Assembly (NCBI RefSeq): GCF_016132545.1
Contig: NZ_CP066167.1
Coordinates: 3,780,001-3,844,000 of the forward strand
DNA: 64,000 bases
Source of the DNA: Spongiibacter nanhainus
GTDB lineage: Bacteria > Pseudomonadota > Gammaproteobacteria > Pseudomonadales > Spongiibacteraceae
Direction of reading: 5' to 3'
The notes below the pieces were generated by a model that ran no database searches, was not told the DNA's origin, and worked only from the letters and a program-made list of their open reading frames with translations. Positions 17,090 through 26,194 of this stretch are shown here, one piece after another. Every line of letters starts with the position of its first letter. Within the stretch, counting starts at the first letter, position 1. The translations under genes were made by a program, and so were the position numbers.

Positions 17090-18970
17090 TTAAGCCCCAA
17101 CCACGGGGTCGGACTCAACCACCACCGATGCACTTTGTTGTGCAGATTCAATCGGCAGCCGAACAGTGAACTCGGTGCCCTGTCCGGGCTCCGACTCGAC
17201 GGAAATTTCACCACCGTGATCCTCGATAATGCGGAACACAATGGACAAGCCCAGACCGGTGCCTTCTCCTACCGGCTTGGTCGTAAAGAAAGGTTCAAAA
17301 ATGTGATCGCGGGTTTCCGCGTCCATACCGCTGCCGGTATCGCGAACTGAGACTTCGACGTGGTCATCAACCTGCCGGGTACTCAGAGTGATCGTCCCGG
17401 GGCCATCAATGGCCTGGGCAGCGTTGTTGATTAAGTTGAGGAATACCTGGTTGAGCTGGGAGGGGGCGCAGCGAATGTCCGGGAGTTCACCGTAGTGTTT
17501 TTCAATTTGCACCCGGTCTTTCAGGTTGTTCTGGCAAATTTTCAGGGAAGTATCGAGGCCCTCATTGAGATCAAACAGCTCGGTTTGAGAGCGGTCGACG
17601 CGGCTGAAATTCTTCAGCCCCATAACCAGCTCGCCGATCTGCTCCAGGCCGTACTGGGCATCGCCGAGCAGCATATCGAACTCTTCCCGGGACTCGGCGT
17701 CGACACCCTCTTCCATCATCTTGAGGGATTCACGGACAATCTCGACATTGCTGGAGGCATAGCCTAGCGGCGTATTAATTTCGTGGGCGACGCCCGCCAC
17801 CATTTGACCCAGCGAGGCCATTTTCTCCGACTGGATCAGTTGCGCCTGCTGCATACGCAGGTCGTCCAGGGCCTGGCGCAGGTCCTGGGTGCGCTCGGCA
17901 ACCACGCCCTCCAGGTTGGTGTTGGCTTCCTGCAGCTCGGCGTTCAACTCATCCAGGGTGGAGAAGCTGCTGCGCAAACGCAGTGCGATAACACCAAAGG
18001 CCAACAGCAGTGCCGCAGCAAATACAGCCAGAGTTTGGCGGTACTGACGGGCGGTATTCTGCAGCGCGGAAAAATGGCTATTATAGCTGGAATACAGCTG
18101 ATTCAAGGCGGGGCCTGTTGCCACCTCGTCAATATCTTCAATGACAGTTTGGGCTGCGTCCCGAGTAAACATCAGGCTGTCAGAGGTATTGAGCAGCTCG
18201 TCAATTTGCGCCCGGCTTTCCGAAGTTTCCAACTCAGATGCTGCCAGGGCGATCTCGGTCACCATTCCCCGCACCTGATCCCGCACCACCGGATCTGCCT
18301 GCAGAGCATAGGCGGTTACCCCTTGCACCAAGTCGCGAATATCTGCCTGCATTTGCGGCGAGCGGGACAAGCCGGGGATATTGAGCGCGGTCACGGCGGC
18401 GCTGCGCATGGCCGAGAACAGCAGCGTCAGGCGCCGCTGCTCGTCGGCGTACTGGTCCACCAGGGTCAATTTTTCTTCAGCCTGGTCGCGATATGCCGCC
18501 AGCGCACTATCGACCGCGGGGCTGACCCCTGCCACACCAGCTTGCCCGGACTGCAGCGCACGCAATGCCGCTTCAAAGCGGTTGCGTGAGGTCTTCAAAT
18601 TCTGGGACTCTGACTCGAGATTGAGGCGGGCATCCACCAAGGCACCATTGAGGGACAGCTCGGCACTCGCCGCGGTGTCCAACTGCTCGAGGCGCACGAT
18701 GTGCAAGCCGGTTTCCAGCGGATTGCGTAGGGTTTTCCACAGCAGGAATGCCAGTAGCGACAGCGCCAGTACCACGGCGAGCATCGCGATCACCCGCGGT
18801 AACGAGACCAGTCCTTTACCACTGCGACCACTGCCCTTGTTGGGAGTAGCCCGGCTAGCAGCACCGCCACCTTCGCGGTGCATCCCGTTTTTAGCAGTCT
18901 GATCGCCGGGCGGCGTGGTAGCGTTCGCATCCATTGCGGCGCCCTCGGATACCATACCGAGATCACTCAT
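17090..18970 (-). CDS. Membrane sensor histidine kinase with helical periplasmic domain
   Basis: A 626-residue kinase. After a 55-residue Gly/Ala-rich cytoplasmic tail come TM1 (about 58-78), an all-helical periplasmic domain (85-310) that resembles DAHL-type sensors, TM2 (312-331), a coiled linker, and the kinase core. The phospho-acceptor is H396 in VAGVAHEINTPLGYA; the ATPase domain shows NLINNAAQAI (N box), DTGSGM (G1), FEPFFTTKPVGEGTGLGLSI (F/G2). This core type is common in kinases that signal to stand-alone receivers, which fits the next gene. GGAGA precedes the ATG. The upstream gap to rpiA holds its promoter. Confidence 0.92.
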   Translation of the reverse strand: MSDLGMVSEGAAMDANATTPPGDQTAKNGMHREGGGAASRATPNKGSGRSGKGLVSLPRVIAMLAVVLALSLLAFLLWKTLRNPLETGLHIVRLEQLDTAASAELSLNGALVDARLNLESESQNLKTSRNRFEAALRALQSGQAGVAGVSPAVDSALAAYRDQAEEKLTLVDQYADEQRRLTLLFSAMRSAAVTALNIPGLSRSPQMQADIRDLVQGVTAYALQADPVVRDQVRGMVTEIALAASELETSESRAQIDELLNTSDSLMFTRDAAQTVIEDIDEVATGPALNQLYSSYNSHFSALQNTARQYRQTLAVFAAALLLAFGVIALRLRSSFSTLDELNAELQEANTNLEGVVAERTQDLRQALDDLRMQQAQLIQSEKMASLGQMVAGVAHEINTPLGYASSNVEIVRESLKMMEEGVDAESREEFDMLLGDAQYGLEQIGELVMGLKNFSRVDRSQTELFDLNEGLDTSLKICQNNLKDRVQIEKHYGELPDIRCAPSQLNQVFLNLINNAAQAIDGPGTITLSTRQVDDHVEVSVRDTGSGMDAETRDHIFEPFFTTKPVGEGTGLGLSIVFRIIEDHGGEISVESEPGQGTEFTVRLPIESAQQSASVVVESDPVVGA

Positions 18971-19544
18971 TGTATCTCCTCACCCCTCACAGCCCCAGGG
19001 TGCGGCCTGCCACCGGATGCGTTCATTGCTTACCTCAATGGATAAGCAAGAGTCTCGGTGGTAACCGTTTCGATAACTCGCTGCGCTAGTCTATTTTACT
19101 TTGTTCCGGGGTTGCACCGCGGTAGCGGAACATATCCCATTAGCGCTTGGGCATTTGCTATTTTTTATTTGCCGTCGGTATCGAAAATTGGGGCTAAGTT
19201 TTTATTTAGTTTTTTTAAAACTGACTTTTAATACTGCTATTTTTTTATCCATAGTATTTAGCGACGCTGTTTCTCTGCATTTAGTACATTTGGTGCATGT
19301 AGCGCCCACGCGCCGCCGGCAAAAGCCGTCGGGCACTGGTCAGAATACGACCAAGCACAGAGATTGTCGAGCCGGTAGCAAATAATCTGTAACATTGCCA
19401 ATCTTTTTGCAAGTCTGTGGCAAGCTCGCGGCCATCTTCCTGCAGGTCGCGACTAGGTGGACAAAAGCTCGCAAAGCGTCAGGTCGAACTTTATACTTTG
19501 GCCCTCATCGACCTCTATTCACTCATCCCTGCGATCTCGATTTT
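18971..19544. other. Intergenic region between sensor kinase and rpiA; AT-rich core
   Basis: 574 bp separate the divergent genes. The section 19135-19290 is strongly AT-rich, with several poly-T runs, and stands out from the GC-rich surroundings. The 94-residue reading frame there has no family resemblance. Candidate promoters exist on both strands (for example TATACT at 19492-19497, 47 bp before rpiA), but none is strong enough to annotate with confidence. A small RNA could be encoded here; I cannot show one. Confidence 0.4.
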
Positions 19545-20216
19545 ATGACACAAGACGAACTCAAACGCGCTGTCGCCCAAGCCGCCATCAGCAAGGTGGA
19601 ATCTGCCATAGCAGACGGTGAAATCATCGGTATTGGCACCGGCTCTACCGCTAATTTTTTTATCGATTTATTGGCCGATTACAAAAACGATATCCGCGGC
19701 ACGGTCGCCAGCTCGGAAGCCTCGGCAGAACGCCTTAAAAGCCACGGCATCGAGGTGCTGGAGCTGAATAATGCCGGCACTCTGGGTGTGTATGTGGATG
19801 GCGCCGATGAGAGCAACCACCACCTGGAGCTAATCAAGGGCGGCGGCGCCGCACTAACCCGGGAAAAAATCGCCGCTGCCGCCAGCAAGGAGTTCATCTG
19901 TATCGCCGATGAGAGCAAGCTGGTGGACCGACTGGGGGCCTTTCCGCTGCCCATCGAAGTCATTCCCATGGCCCGCAGCCTGGTGGGCCGGGAAGTCGTC
20001 AAGCTGGGTGGCAACCCGGTATATCGGGAAGGGGTTGTCACGGACAATGGCAACGTCATCATTGATGTCTACGACTTTATGATCGACGTACCCAGGAAGA
20101 CCGAAGAAACCCTGAACAACATCCCCGGCGTGGTCACCAACGGACTGTTCGCATTGCGGCCCGCCGATGTGCTGTTGCTGGGAACGCCGGATGGGGTAAA
20201 GGAAATGACCCGCTAA
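19545..20216 (+). CDS. rpiA: Ribose-5-phosphate isomerase A
   Basis: Interconverts ribose-5-phosphate and ribulose-5-phosphate in the pentose phosphate pathway. The 223-residue protein shows the phosphate-binding [14 protein letters not shown], the catalytic YVDGADESN loop, the [14 protein letters not shown] motif and the C-terminal [13 protein letters not shown]. The ATG at 19545 gives the family N-terminus [14 protein letters not shown]; the longer reading adds 50 unrelated residues. It converges on ggt with 40 bp between. Confidence 0.97.
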   Translation: MTQDELKRAVAQAAISKVESAIADGEIIGIGTGSTANFFIDLLADYKNDIRGTVASSEASAERLKSHGIEVLELNNAGTLGVYVDGADESNHHLELIKGGGAALTREKIAAAASKEFICIADESKLVDRLGAFPLPIEVIPMARSLVGREVVKLGGNPVYREGVVTDNGNVIIDVYDFMIDVPRKTEETLNNIPGVVTNGLFALRPADVLLLGTPDGVKEMTR

Positions 20217-20256
20217 GAGCCACCCGGCAGGTCAGACCAACACGCCAAAACAAGCC

Positions 20257-22014
20257 CTAGTAACCGCTGACCGCGCCCTCCCGGCGCGGGTCGGCGGCAC
20301 CCACTAACCCATCTCCTCGCAGCAGTATCCCATGCAAACCGCTGGTTTGATCAGCTTCGCTCACCGGGTGCCCCAGTGCCTTTAGCGCGGCTTGCTCGAC
20401 TTGAGGAAAACGCCCTTTTTCCACTTCCACTCGCCCCCCCATGGCAACAATATGCCCAGCAGCAATGGCGTCCCCCAGGGCTTGCCCCAGCGCCAACACC
20501 CGGTACAAGCTCAAGGCCACGTAATCGATAATCCGAGCACCGCCGGGACTACCCAGGGCCAGTATAGGCTCACCGTCTTGAAAGACCATCACTGGCGCCA
20601 TCGACGAGCGGGGGCGCTTGCCACCTTGAGGGCGGTTGGCAATCAACGTCCCGTTGTCGTCCTTTGGCGCAAATGAGAAATCGGTCAACTGGTTATTGAG
20701 CAGGAATCCCCCCACCATCACCCGGGAGCCAAACGCGGTTTCAATACTGCTGGTCATACTGACGATATTGCCCCAGCGATCCACAATGCTGAGGTGAGTG
20801 GTAGAAGGCAGCTCAGGCGAAGCGGCTGTCACCCGCGGTGGCGCACCGGCTGGGGTGCCTGCCGGCACCTCGGCGAGACGCCGGTCACTGTCAATCATGG
20901 CCGCCCGACTGGCCAGATAGTCGGCGGCCACCAAGCCCGCCGTCGGCACGGTGACAAAGTCAGGGTCTGCCAGATAGTGATTGCGATCGGCAAAAGCCAG
21001 CCGAGAGGCCTCGATAAACCCGTGGCGCCAATCCGACACCCTCGCGTGCTCCATCATCCCCAAAATCGCCAGAACAGTAGTGCCGCCTGAGGACGGCGGC
21101 GGCGCACCGCAGACTCGATACTGAAGAAAGTCGGCACAGACCGCTGTATTCTGCTGAGCGCGATATCGCGTCATATCCGCCAGCGTCATCTGCCCCTGGC
21201 GATTGGGATCACGGCGCACTGCCCTGACAATACGCTCGGCCAGCTTGCCCCGATAGAACTCGTCGGCCCCCTTGTCGGCCAGCGTCCGCAAGGTTCGCGC
21301 ATAGTCGTGGTTTTTGAGGACATGACCGACCGGTTTGGGTTCCAGCCCATCACCGCGCTCCTCAAAAAAGTATTCACGGATCGCCGGGTTAACGGCCACT
21401 TTGGGCATGCGCTGCAACAAGGTGTGCAACCTTGGCGAGATCGCAAACCCCTTCTCTGCAAGTTCAATGGCCGGCTGAAACAAGGCTGCCCAGGGCAGTT
21501 TACCGTGTGCTTTGTGGGCAGCATCCAACATCGCCAGCACCCCTGGCACCCCCACCGAATGGCCGCCAATCACCGCATCAAAAAAACTCATCGCATCGCC
21601 ATCGGCACCGAGGAAGTAGGCCTCGTCCACCGCCGCCGGCGCGGTTTCTCGCCCGTTCCAGCTGCTCAGGGCGCGCTGCTCGGCCTCCCAGTGCAGCATA
21701 AAGGCACCACCGCCAATCCCGGAGGACTGGGGCTCTACCAAGCCCAGCACCAGCTGCGCCGCAATCGCAGCATCGATGGCAGCCCCACCCTGTTGCAATA
21801 TGCGGCGGGCGGCATCAGTGGCGTGGGGGTTGGCGGTCACCGCCGCCGCATTGGCATAGCGGCCGGTTTTAACGCTGCCAATATCACTGGCCGCTTCCGG
21901 TGCAATCTCGGCCTTGTCGGCCAAACTCTGAGTGGCCAGTGCTGTGAACCACAGCAGCAATATGAGCCGTGCCGATTTTCGCTTTGGCAGGTACGACGAC
22001 AAACGCAACATCAT
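20257..22014 (-). CDS. ggt: Gamma-glutamyltranspeptidase (periplasmic)
   Basis: Hydrolyses glutathione and other gamma-glutamyl compounds or transfers the glutamyl group; autoprocessed into two chains. The protein has 585 residues. A signal peptide spans about 1-32 (RLILLLWFTALATQSLA). The large-subunit GIGGGAFML and the small-subunit start LPSTTHLSIVDRWGNIVSMT place the nucleophile at the Thr beginning TTHLS; NNQLTDFSF and GGKRPRSSMAP complete the substrate pocket. I use the first of two tandem ATGs (22014), 6-8 bases after AAAGG; the longer reading overlaps the upstream gene. It lies 26 bp after the hydrolase gene, so likely one transcript. Confidence 0.94.
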   Translation of the reverse strand: MMLRLSSYLPKRKSARLILLLWFTALATQSLADKAEIAPEAASDIGSVKTGRYANAAAVTANPHATDAARRILQQGGAAIDAAIAAQLVLGLVEPQSSGIGGGAFMLHWEAEQRALSSWNGRETAPAAVDEAYFLGADGDAMSFFDAVIGGHSVGVPGVLAMLDAAHKAHGKLPWAALFQPAIELAEKGFAISPRLHTLLQRMPKVAVNPAIREYFFEERGDGLEPKPVGHVLKNHDYARTLRTLADKGADEFYRGKLAERIVRAVRRDPNRQGQMTLADMTRYRAQQNTAVCADFLQYRVCGAPPPSSGGTTVLAILGMMEHARVSDWRHGFIEASRLAFADRNHYLADPDFVTVPTAGLVAADYLASRAAMIDSDRRLAEVPAGTPAGAPPRVTAASPELPSTTHLSIVDRWGNIVSMTSSIETAFGSRVMVGGFLLNNQLTDFSFAPKDDNGTLIANRPQGGKRPRSSMAPVMVFQDGEPILALGSPGGARIIDYVALSLYRVLALGQALGDAIAAGHIVAMGGRVEVEKGRFPQVEQAALKALGHPVSEADQTSGLHGILLRGDGLVGAADPRREGAVSGY

Positions 22015-22040
22015 TTCAAGCCTTTCGGGTTGTATGCGCG

Positions 22041-23267
22041 CTACTGACAGCAGCGGTCCATAAATTCCTGCATAAGACGCAGATAATCCGCCTGGCCAAT
22101 ATGAAACATGTGGTTGCCGGGGAACCAGTGCAAATGGCTTTGGGGCCAATGAGCATGCAGCAGGCGCACGTAGCGAGGCGGCGTAAAGCGATCACCGGCA
22201 CCACCGATAATCATCACCCGGTCTGGATCCAACTGGGGTTGGTAGGACAGCGGGCTGTGAACCGCCATGCCCCGGCGCAAGGCCAGCGGATCGGCGCCGA
22301 TACGCCGGGCAGATATCTCCATAATGCGCCGAGTAGGCTGCCAGGCCCGCATGGTATCCACCGGCGCCACCAGCGGCGAGTTGGGAATACAGAACGCCAG
22401 CCTCGGTTCCACCACAGCCAGCAAAGCACTGAGATAGCCTCCCAAACTGAGCCCGCTGATACCGACGCTGGGCGCTCCCCGAGCATAGAGATAGTTCATC
22501 CATACCCGCAGATCGCTGATGGCATGCAGCATAGATTCATTGAGGTGGGCAAAACCGCTGGCAAACAAGCCATAGCCGCTGAACGGCGAACGGCGGTCGC
22601 CCCGCTGGCCGTGAAAGGGCAGAGTCACCATCAGCACGTCATAACCGCGGTCGTAAAACTGTCGCAGCGAAAAATAGCGGGCATTGAGGGCGTACCAATG
22701 CTCCACCACACCGTGCACAAAAATCAGCGTAGGGCGAGGACCACTGGGATGGGTCCAATACAGCGCCCGGGCAGTGCGATTGCGGCGATGGCTTAAATAG
22801 TCATCAGCCACCTCGGGATTTAGCGGCTCGAAGGGCGAACGGAAGCTGAGATAGAGGGAAGGAATGCCGCCGCCCGGTGAGAACTCCCGACGCTTTGGCG
22901 AGTGGCCAACCACGTCGACGTTATCAGGCGGCTCGACAAACACCCGCTCTGCATCCCGCAATTCGGCCAGCTCAGCGTAGAATTCAAGGTGTGCTTTTTC
23001 CTCCTCCACATGGCGACCCGACAGCATCCGCGGCAGCATCGACGCCGATAACATGCTGGCCAGGCTGGTGCGCAACATGACATCCAAAAACGCCGAGCCG
23101 TATACCTTGAAGGGGTACTCTGCGTCCAGCTCGGTGCCATCGGACTGGCAGTAAAAATCATCCGGCAACGTAAGCCACCAGGGTGGTGTCTCATTGACCT
23201 TGGGCACACTACCTTGGAGTGCGCTGGCTTCACTTACCTCGGATTTGGATACAGCGGCCTTGGCCAT
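22041..23267 (-). CDS. Alpha/beta hydrolase of unknown substrate
   Basis: A 408-residue probable cytoplasmic hydrolase with no signal peptide. The oxyanion region is FVHGVVEHWY, the nucleophile elbow is GISGLSLGGYLSALL (Ser), the acid is probably the Asp in GGAGDRFTPP and the His is in GNHMF, so the triad order is normal. About 150 residues precede the core and are mostly helical. The layout recalls ABHD18-like esterases (DUF2048), but this is a resemblance only. The start at 23267 is the ATG 6 bases after AAGG; TTG and ATG codons upstream are badly placed. It precedes ggt in the same direction. Confidence 0.75.
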   Translation of the reverse strand: MAKAAVSKSEVSEASALQGSVPKVNETPPWWLTLPDDFYCQSDGTELDAEYPFKVYGSAFLDVMLRTSLASMLSASMLPRMLSGRHVEEEKAHLEFYAELAELRDAERVFVEPPDNVDVVGHSPKRREFSPGGGIPSLYLSFRSPFEPLNPEVADDYLSHRRNRTARALYWTHPSGPRPTLIFVHGVVEHWYALNARYFSLRQFYDRGYDVLMVTLPFHGQRGDRRSPFSGYGLFASGFAHLNESMLHAISDLRVWMNYLYARGAPSVGISGLSLGGYLSALLAVVEPRLAFCIPNSPLVAPVDTMRAWQPTRRIMEISARRIGADPLALRRGMAVHSPLSYQPQLDPDRVMIIGGAGDRFTPPRYVRLLHAHWPQSHLHWFPGNHMFHIGQADYLRLMQEFMDRCCQ

Positions 23268-23421
23268 GGACATCCTTATTTCTGAAAGAGAATTGCGTGA
23301 CAAAAAGCACTCTGTTGTTTTATCACAAACTGCGGCCTCGCAGAATCGTTCTCTTAGGGCCTAGACCCAGTCCCACACAATGGAGAAGACACGGGCGCCT
23401 GCAGCCCATACAATCTCCACT

Positions 23422-24327
23422 ATGACGCTAGATTCCGCTGTTGATCAATTTCTGGACTACGCCGCCACGGCCAGACGGCTTTCTCCCCACACACTTGCTG
23501 GTTATCGGCGGGACCTCACGGCCTTTGTTGAATTTTGTAGCGAGCATGGGCTCCAGCGCAGCGGGGATTGCGACGCCGGCCACATTCGCCAGTTTGTCTC
23601 CAAGCGCCGACAGCAGGGGGCATCTGCGACTACGATCAGTCGGCAATTGTCCGCACTGCGCAGTTTCTTTCAGTACCAACTGCGACAGGGACATATCAAA
23701 GCCAACCCCGCCCAGGGCATCAGTGCGCCCAAGCGGGGCCGACGATTGCCCGGCACCTTGGATGTCGACCAAGTCAAGCACGCCCTGGAATTTGCCGGCG
23801 ACCGGCCTATCGACCTCCGCGACCGGGCGATTATGGAGCTCTTCTACTCTTCGGGCCTGCGACTGGCTGAGCTGGCGTCGCTAGATCGCTACGGCGTTGA
23901 CCTTAAAGAAGGACTGGTCACCGTCACCGGCAAAGGCAACAAACGCCGAACTGTCCCCGTGGGAAAGATGGCGGTGAAGGCGCTGCAACAATGGTTGCGT
24001 CACCGGGACACCATGACCAGCGACGACGACGCCTTGTTTCTCAATAACCGCGGCGGCCGGCTCGGGCATCGCGGCATCCAGGCACGGCTAAGTTACCGGG
24101 CCAAGCAGCAGGGCCTACCCCAGCACCTCCACCCCCACAAGCTGAGGCACTCCTTTGCCTCCCATATGCTGGAATCCAGTGGTGACCTCCGCGCCGTACA
24201 AGAATTGCTGGGGCATGCCAATCTGGCTACCACGCAGATCTATACGCACTTGGATTTTCAGCATCTGGCCCAGGTTTACGATCGCAGCCACCCCCGCGCA
24301 AACCGCAAGCCACGCAAACCGGAATAG
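23422..24327 (+). CDS. xerC: Site-specific tyrosine recombinase XerC
   Basis: With XerD it resolves chromosome dimers at dif. The 301 residues comprise a SAM-like N-domain (LSPHTLAGYRRDLTAF) and a catalytic domain with Arg in SSGLRLAELASL, Lys in VTGKGNKRRTVP, HKLRHSFASH, GHANLATTQIYTH (the second His and the Tyr nucleophile). The length and the presence of yigB directly downstream, as in E. coli and Pseudomonas, favour XerC over XerD or a mobile integrase. The ATG at 23422 gives the family N-terminus. No dif site was recognised nearby. Confidence 0.94.
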   Translation: MTLDSAVDQFLDYAATARRLSPHTLAGYRRDLTAFVEFCSEHGLQRSGDCDAGHIRQFVSKRRQQGASATTISRQLSALRSFFQYQLRQGHIKANPAQGISAPKRGRRLPGTLDVDQVKHALEFAGDRPIDLRDRAIMELFYSSGLRLAELASLDRYGVDLKEGLVTVTGKGNKRRTVPVGKMAVKALQQWLRHRDTMTSDDDALFLNNRGGRLGHRGIQARLSYRAKQQGLPQHLHPHKLRHSFASHMLESSGDLRAVQELLGHANLATTQIYTHLDFQHLAQVYDRSHPRANRKPRKPE

Positions 24328-24332
24328 CTCTA

Positions 24333-25043
24333 ATGCCGCGATTTAAGCTGATCAGTTTTGATCTCGATGATACGCTGTGGCACACCGCACCGGTGATTGA
24401 AGCTGCCGAGGCAACACTTCACACCCACCTGCAGCAACACTGCCCCAAACTGATTGATCGTTTTTCCCCGCTTGAACTGCGCGAGCATCGGTTGGCGTAT
24501 CTTGCTGACAACCCCCACCTGGAGGACTATGTCTCCCAGTGGCGGCTAGAAAGCATGACAATGTCGCTGCAGTTGGCGGGATACAGCAAACAGGAAAGTG
24601 AAAGGTTGGCAGAGCAAGCCTTCGCGGTGTTCTATCGAGCCCGCCAGGCGGTAAAGCCCTTTGTCGACGCAGAACACACGCTGGCCGAGCTGGCCAGAGA
24701 CTATACCCTGGTCAGCCTGACTAACGGCAACGCCGATGTGACTGCCATGCCATTCGGGCAGCACTTCCATTTCAGCCTGCGCGCCGAACAAATTGGCGCC
24801 CGCAAGCCCAAGCCAGAAATGTTTGAGCGCGCGCTAGAGTGGGCCAAATGCAAACCCGCAGACGCCCTGCATATCGGCGATCACCCGGAGGATGACATCT
24901 CAGGGGCCAAAGCGCTTGGCATGAGTACCCTTCAAGCTCGACTCCCGGAGAGAGCCCGCCCCCTGGCTGCCCAAGCGGACGGCCAGTTCAGTCACTGGCG
25001 GGAAGTCATCCCCTTGATACGTCAGCTGGAAAGCGCAAATTAA
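24333..25043 (+). CDS. yigB: HAD-superfamily phosphatase YigB-like
   Basis: A cytoplasmic HAD hydrolase of 236 residues. Motif I is FDLDDTLW, motif II the T in SLTNGNAD, motif III the Lys in GARKPKPEMF and motif IV HIGDHPEDDISGAKALG. In E. coli, YigB and YbjI act on the riboflavin precursor 5-amino-6-(5-phosphoribitylamino)uracil and also flavin mononucleotide, so a role in flavin synthesis is likely here. It begins 5 bp after the xerC stop, the conserved neighbour. Confidence 0.88.
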   Translation: MPRFKLISFDLDDTLWHTAPVIEAAEATLHTHLQQHCPKLIDRFSPLELREHRLAYLADNPHLEDYVSQWRLESMTMSLQLAGYSKQESERLAEQAFAVFYRARQAVKPFVDAEHTLAELARDYTLVSLTNGNADVTAMPFGQHFHFSLRAEQIGARKPKPEMFERALEWAKCKPADALHIGDHPEDDISGAKALGMSTLQARLPERARPLAAQADGQFSHWREVIPLIRQLESAN

Positions 25044-25049
25044 CGCGGC

Positions 25050-25259
25050 TCAATAGCTGTCCTGATCGGAATCCGTCAAGCCACTGCGCATATGGGGCTC
25101 AAGGTGGGTAATTTGCCCCCCCTTGGCGAGAAACGCCTCCACATCGCTGGCGAGCTTGTCCCGCATACGATCGTGGGATGTCAGCGCCTCAAGCGCCCCT
25201 TGATAAGCCTGTTTTTTATTACCACCACCCGAGCCAGTTTGACGACTACGTGTTGCCAT
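25050..25259 (-). CDS. Small SutA-like protein
   Basis: A 69-residue acidic/polar protein ending in VEAFLAKGGQITHLEPHM and a disordered tail. The 'FL..GG.I...EP' pattern matches the C-terminal part of SutA, the Pseudomonas RNA-polymerase-binding factor active in slow growth, and in Pseudomonas sutA lies in the same xerC-to-amtB neighbourhood. This version lacks the long acidic N-terminal tail and has instead a Lys/Gly/Gln-rich start. AGGGAGAGAGT precedes the ATG. The resemblance is modest, so I leave the symbol blank. Confidence 0.6.
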   Translation of the reverse strand: MATRSRQTGSGGGNKKQAYQGALEALTSHDRMRDKLASDVEAFLAKGGQITHLEPHMRSGLTDSDQDSY

Positions 25260-25463
25260 ACTCTCTCCCTCCAGCGTTGGAAGACTAATCAGACTGTGCT
25301 GTCTCAGGGCGATTTATATCGCTGAGATTTGAGGGACACAATATGCGTTTTAGTTCTTTTCGCTATAAAAAAAGCGAGCTATCCATAGCGGTAAAAATAA
25401 GCCACGTCACACGCGGCCTGCAGAGGATAGTAACAAGGTAGGGAGTTTCCGAAGGGGATATAG

Positions 25464-25486
25464 CGCCGCCTCAGATTGAGGCGGCG
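25464..25486 (-). terminator. Hairpin downstream of glnB, no U-tract
   Basis: Perfect 10-bp arms CGCCGCCTCA and TGAGGCGGCG with a 3-nt loop, 10 bp after the glnB stop. No T-run follows, so it may act as an mRNA 3' stabiliser or as part of a factor-dependent stop rather than a classical terminator. Confidence 0.5.
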
Positions 25487-25495
25487 AGGGTCGAC

Positions 25496-25891
<396 letters not shown>

Positions 25892-25945
25892 CTAAGGGCT
25901 TGGCAAGGGAGTTGGGGCGCGTTAGTCGTGCACACAGTGGGAATC

Positions 25946-26069
25946 GGTGGACAGGTAAGGCGCTGTCCACCCTACGCGCCAGAGCCGTAGGGCGGACACG
26001 GTTTGTGGTGTCCGCCATTACCGCAACGCCGGAGAGCTCAATTCCGTAGGTCGGGTTGATAAACCCGAC
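25946..26069. repeat. Dispersed hairpin repeats, cluster 2
   Basis: Three units between amtB and glnB: GGTGGACAG (25946-25954) with CTGTCCACC (25963-25971); GGCGGACAC (25991-25999) with GTGTCCGCC (26008-26016); and a shorter unit around 26051-26068 (TCGGGTT-GAT-AAACCCGA). Each pair is flanked on one side by a GTAGG or CCTAC element. Confidence 0.75.
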
Positions 26070-26145
26070 AATTGTCGATAAACAGCAGCCCCGATTGTTG
26101 GCTTTATCGAGCCAACCCACATCCACATCACTAAACACCAGGCAT

Positions 26146-26171
26146 AAAAAAGGGCGCCCCGTGGGGCGCCC
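26146..26171 (-). terminator. Rho-independent terminator of amtB
   Basis: On the minus strand, GGGCGCCCC-AC-GGGGCGCCC is followed by TTTTTT. This is a strong intrinsic terminator starting 23 bp after the amtB stop and separating amtB from glnB. Confidence 0.92.
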
Positions 26172-26194
26172 CAAACATCACCAACGGGGGAGAC

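Noticed and set aside
19101-19385. 94-codon frame in the kinase-rpiA gap
   Set aside because: Very AT-rich, no ribosome site, no family resemblance; frames of this size arise by chance in such sequence.
23422-24327. Mobile-element integrase
   Set aside because: Length, motifs and the neighbouring yigB all fit chromosomal XerC; no attachment site or phage genes nearby.
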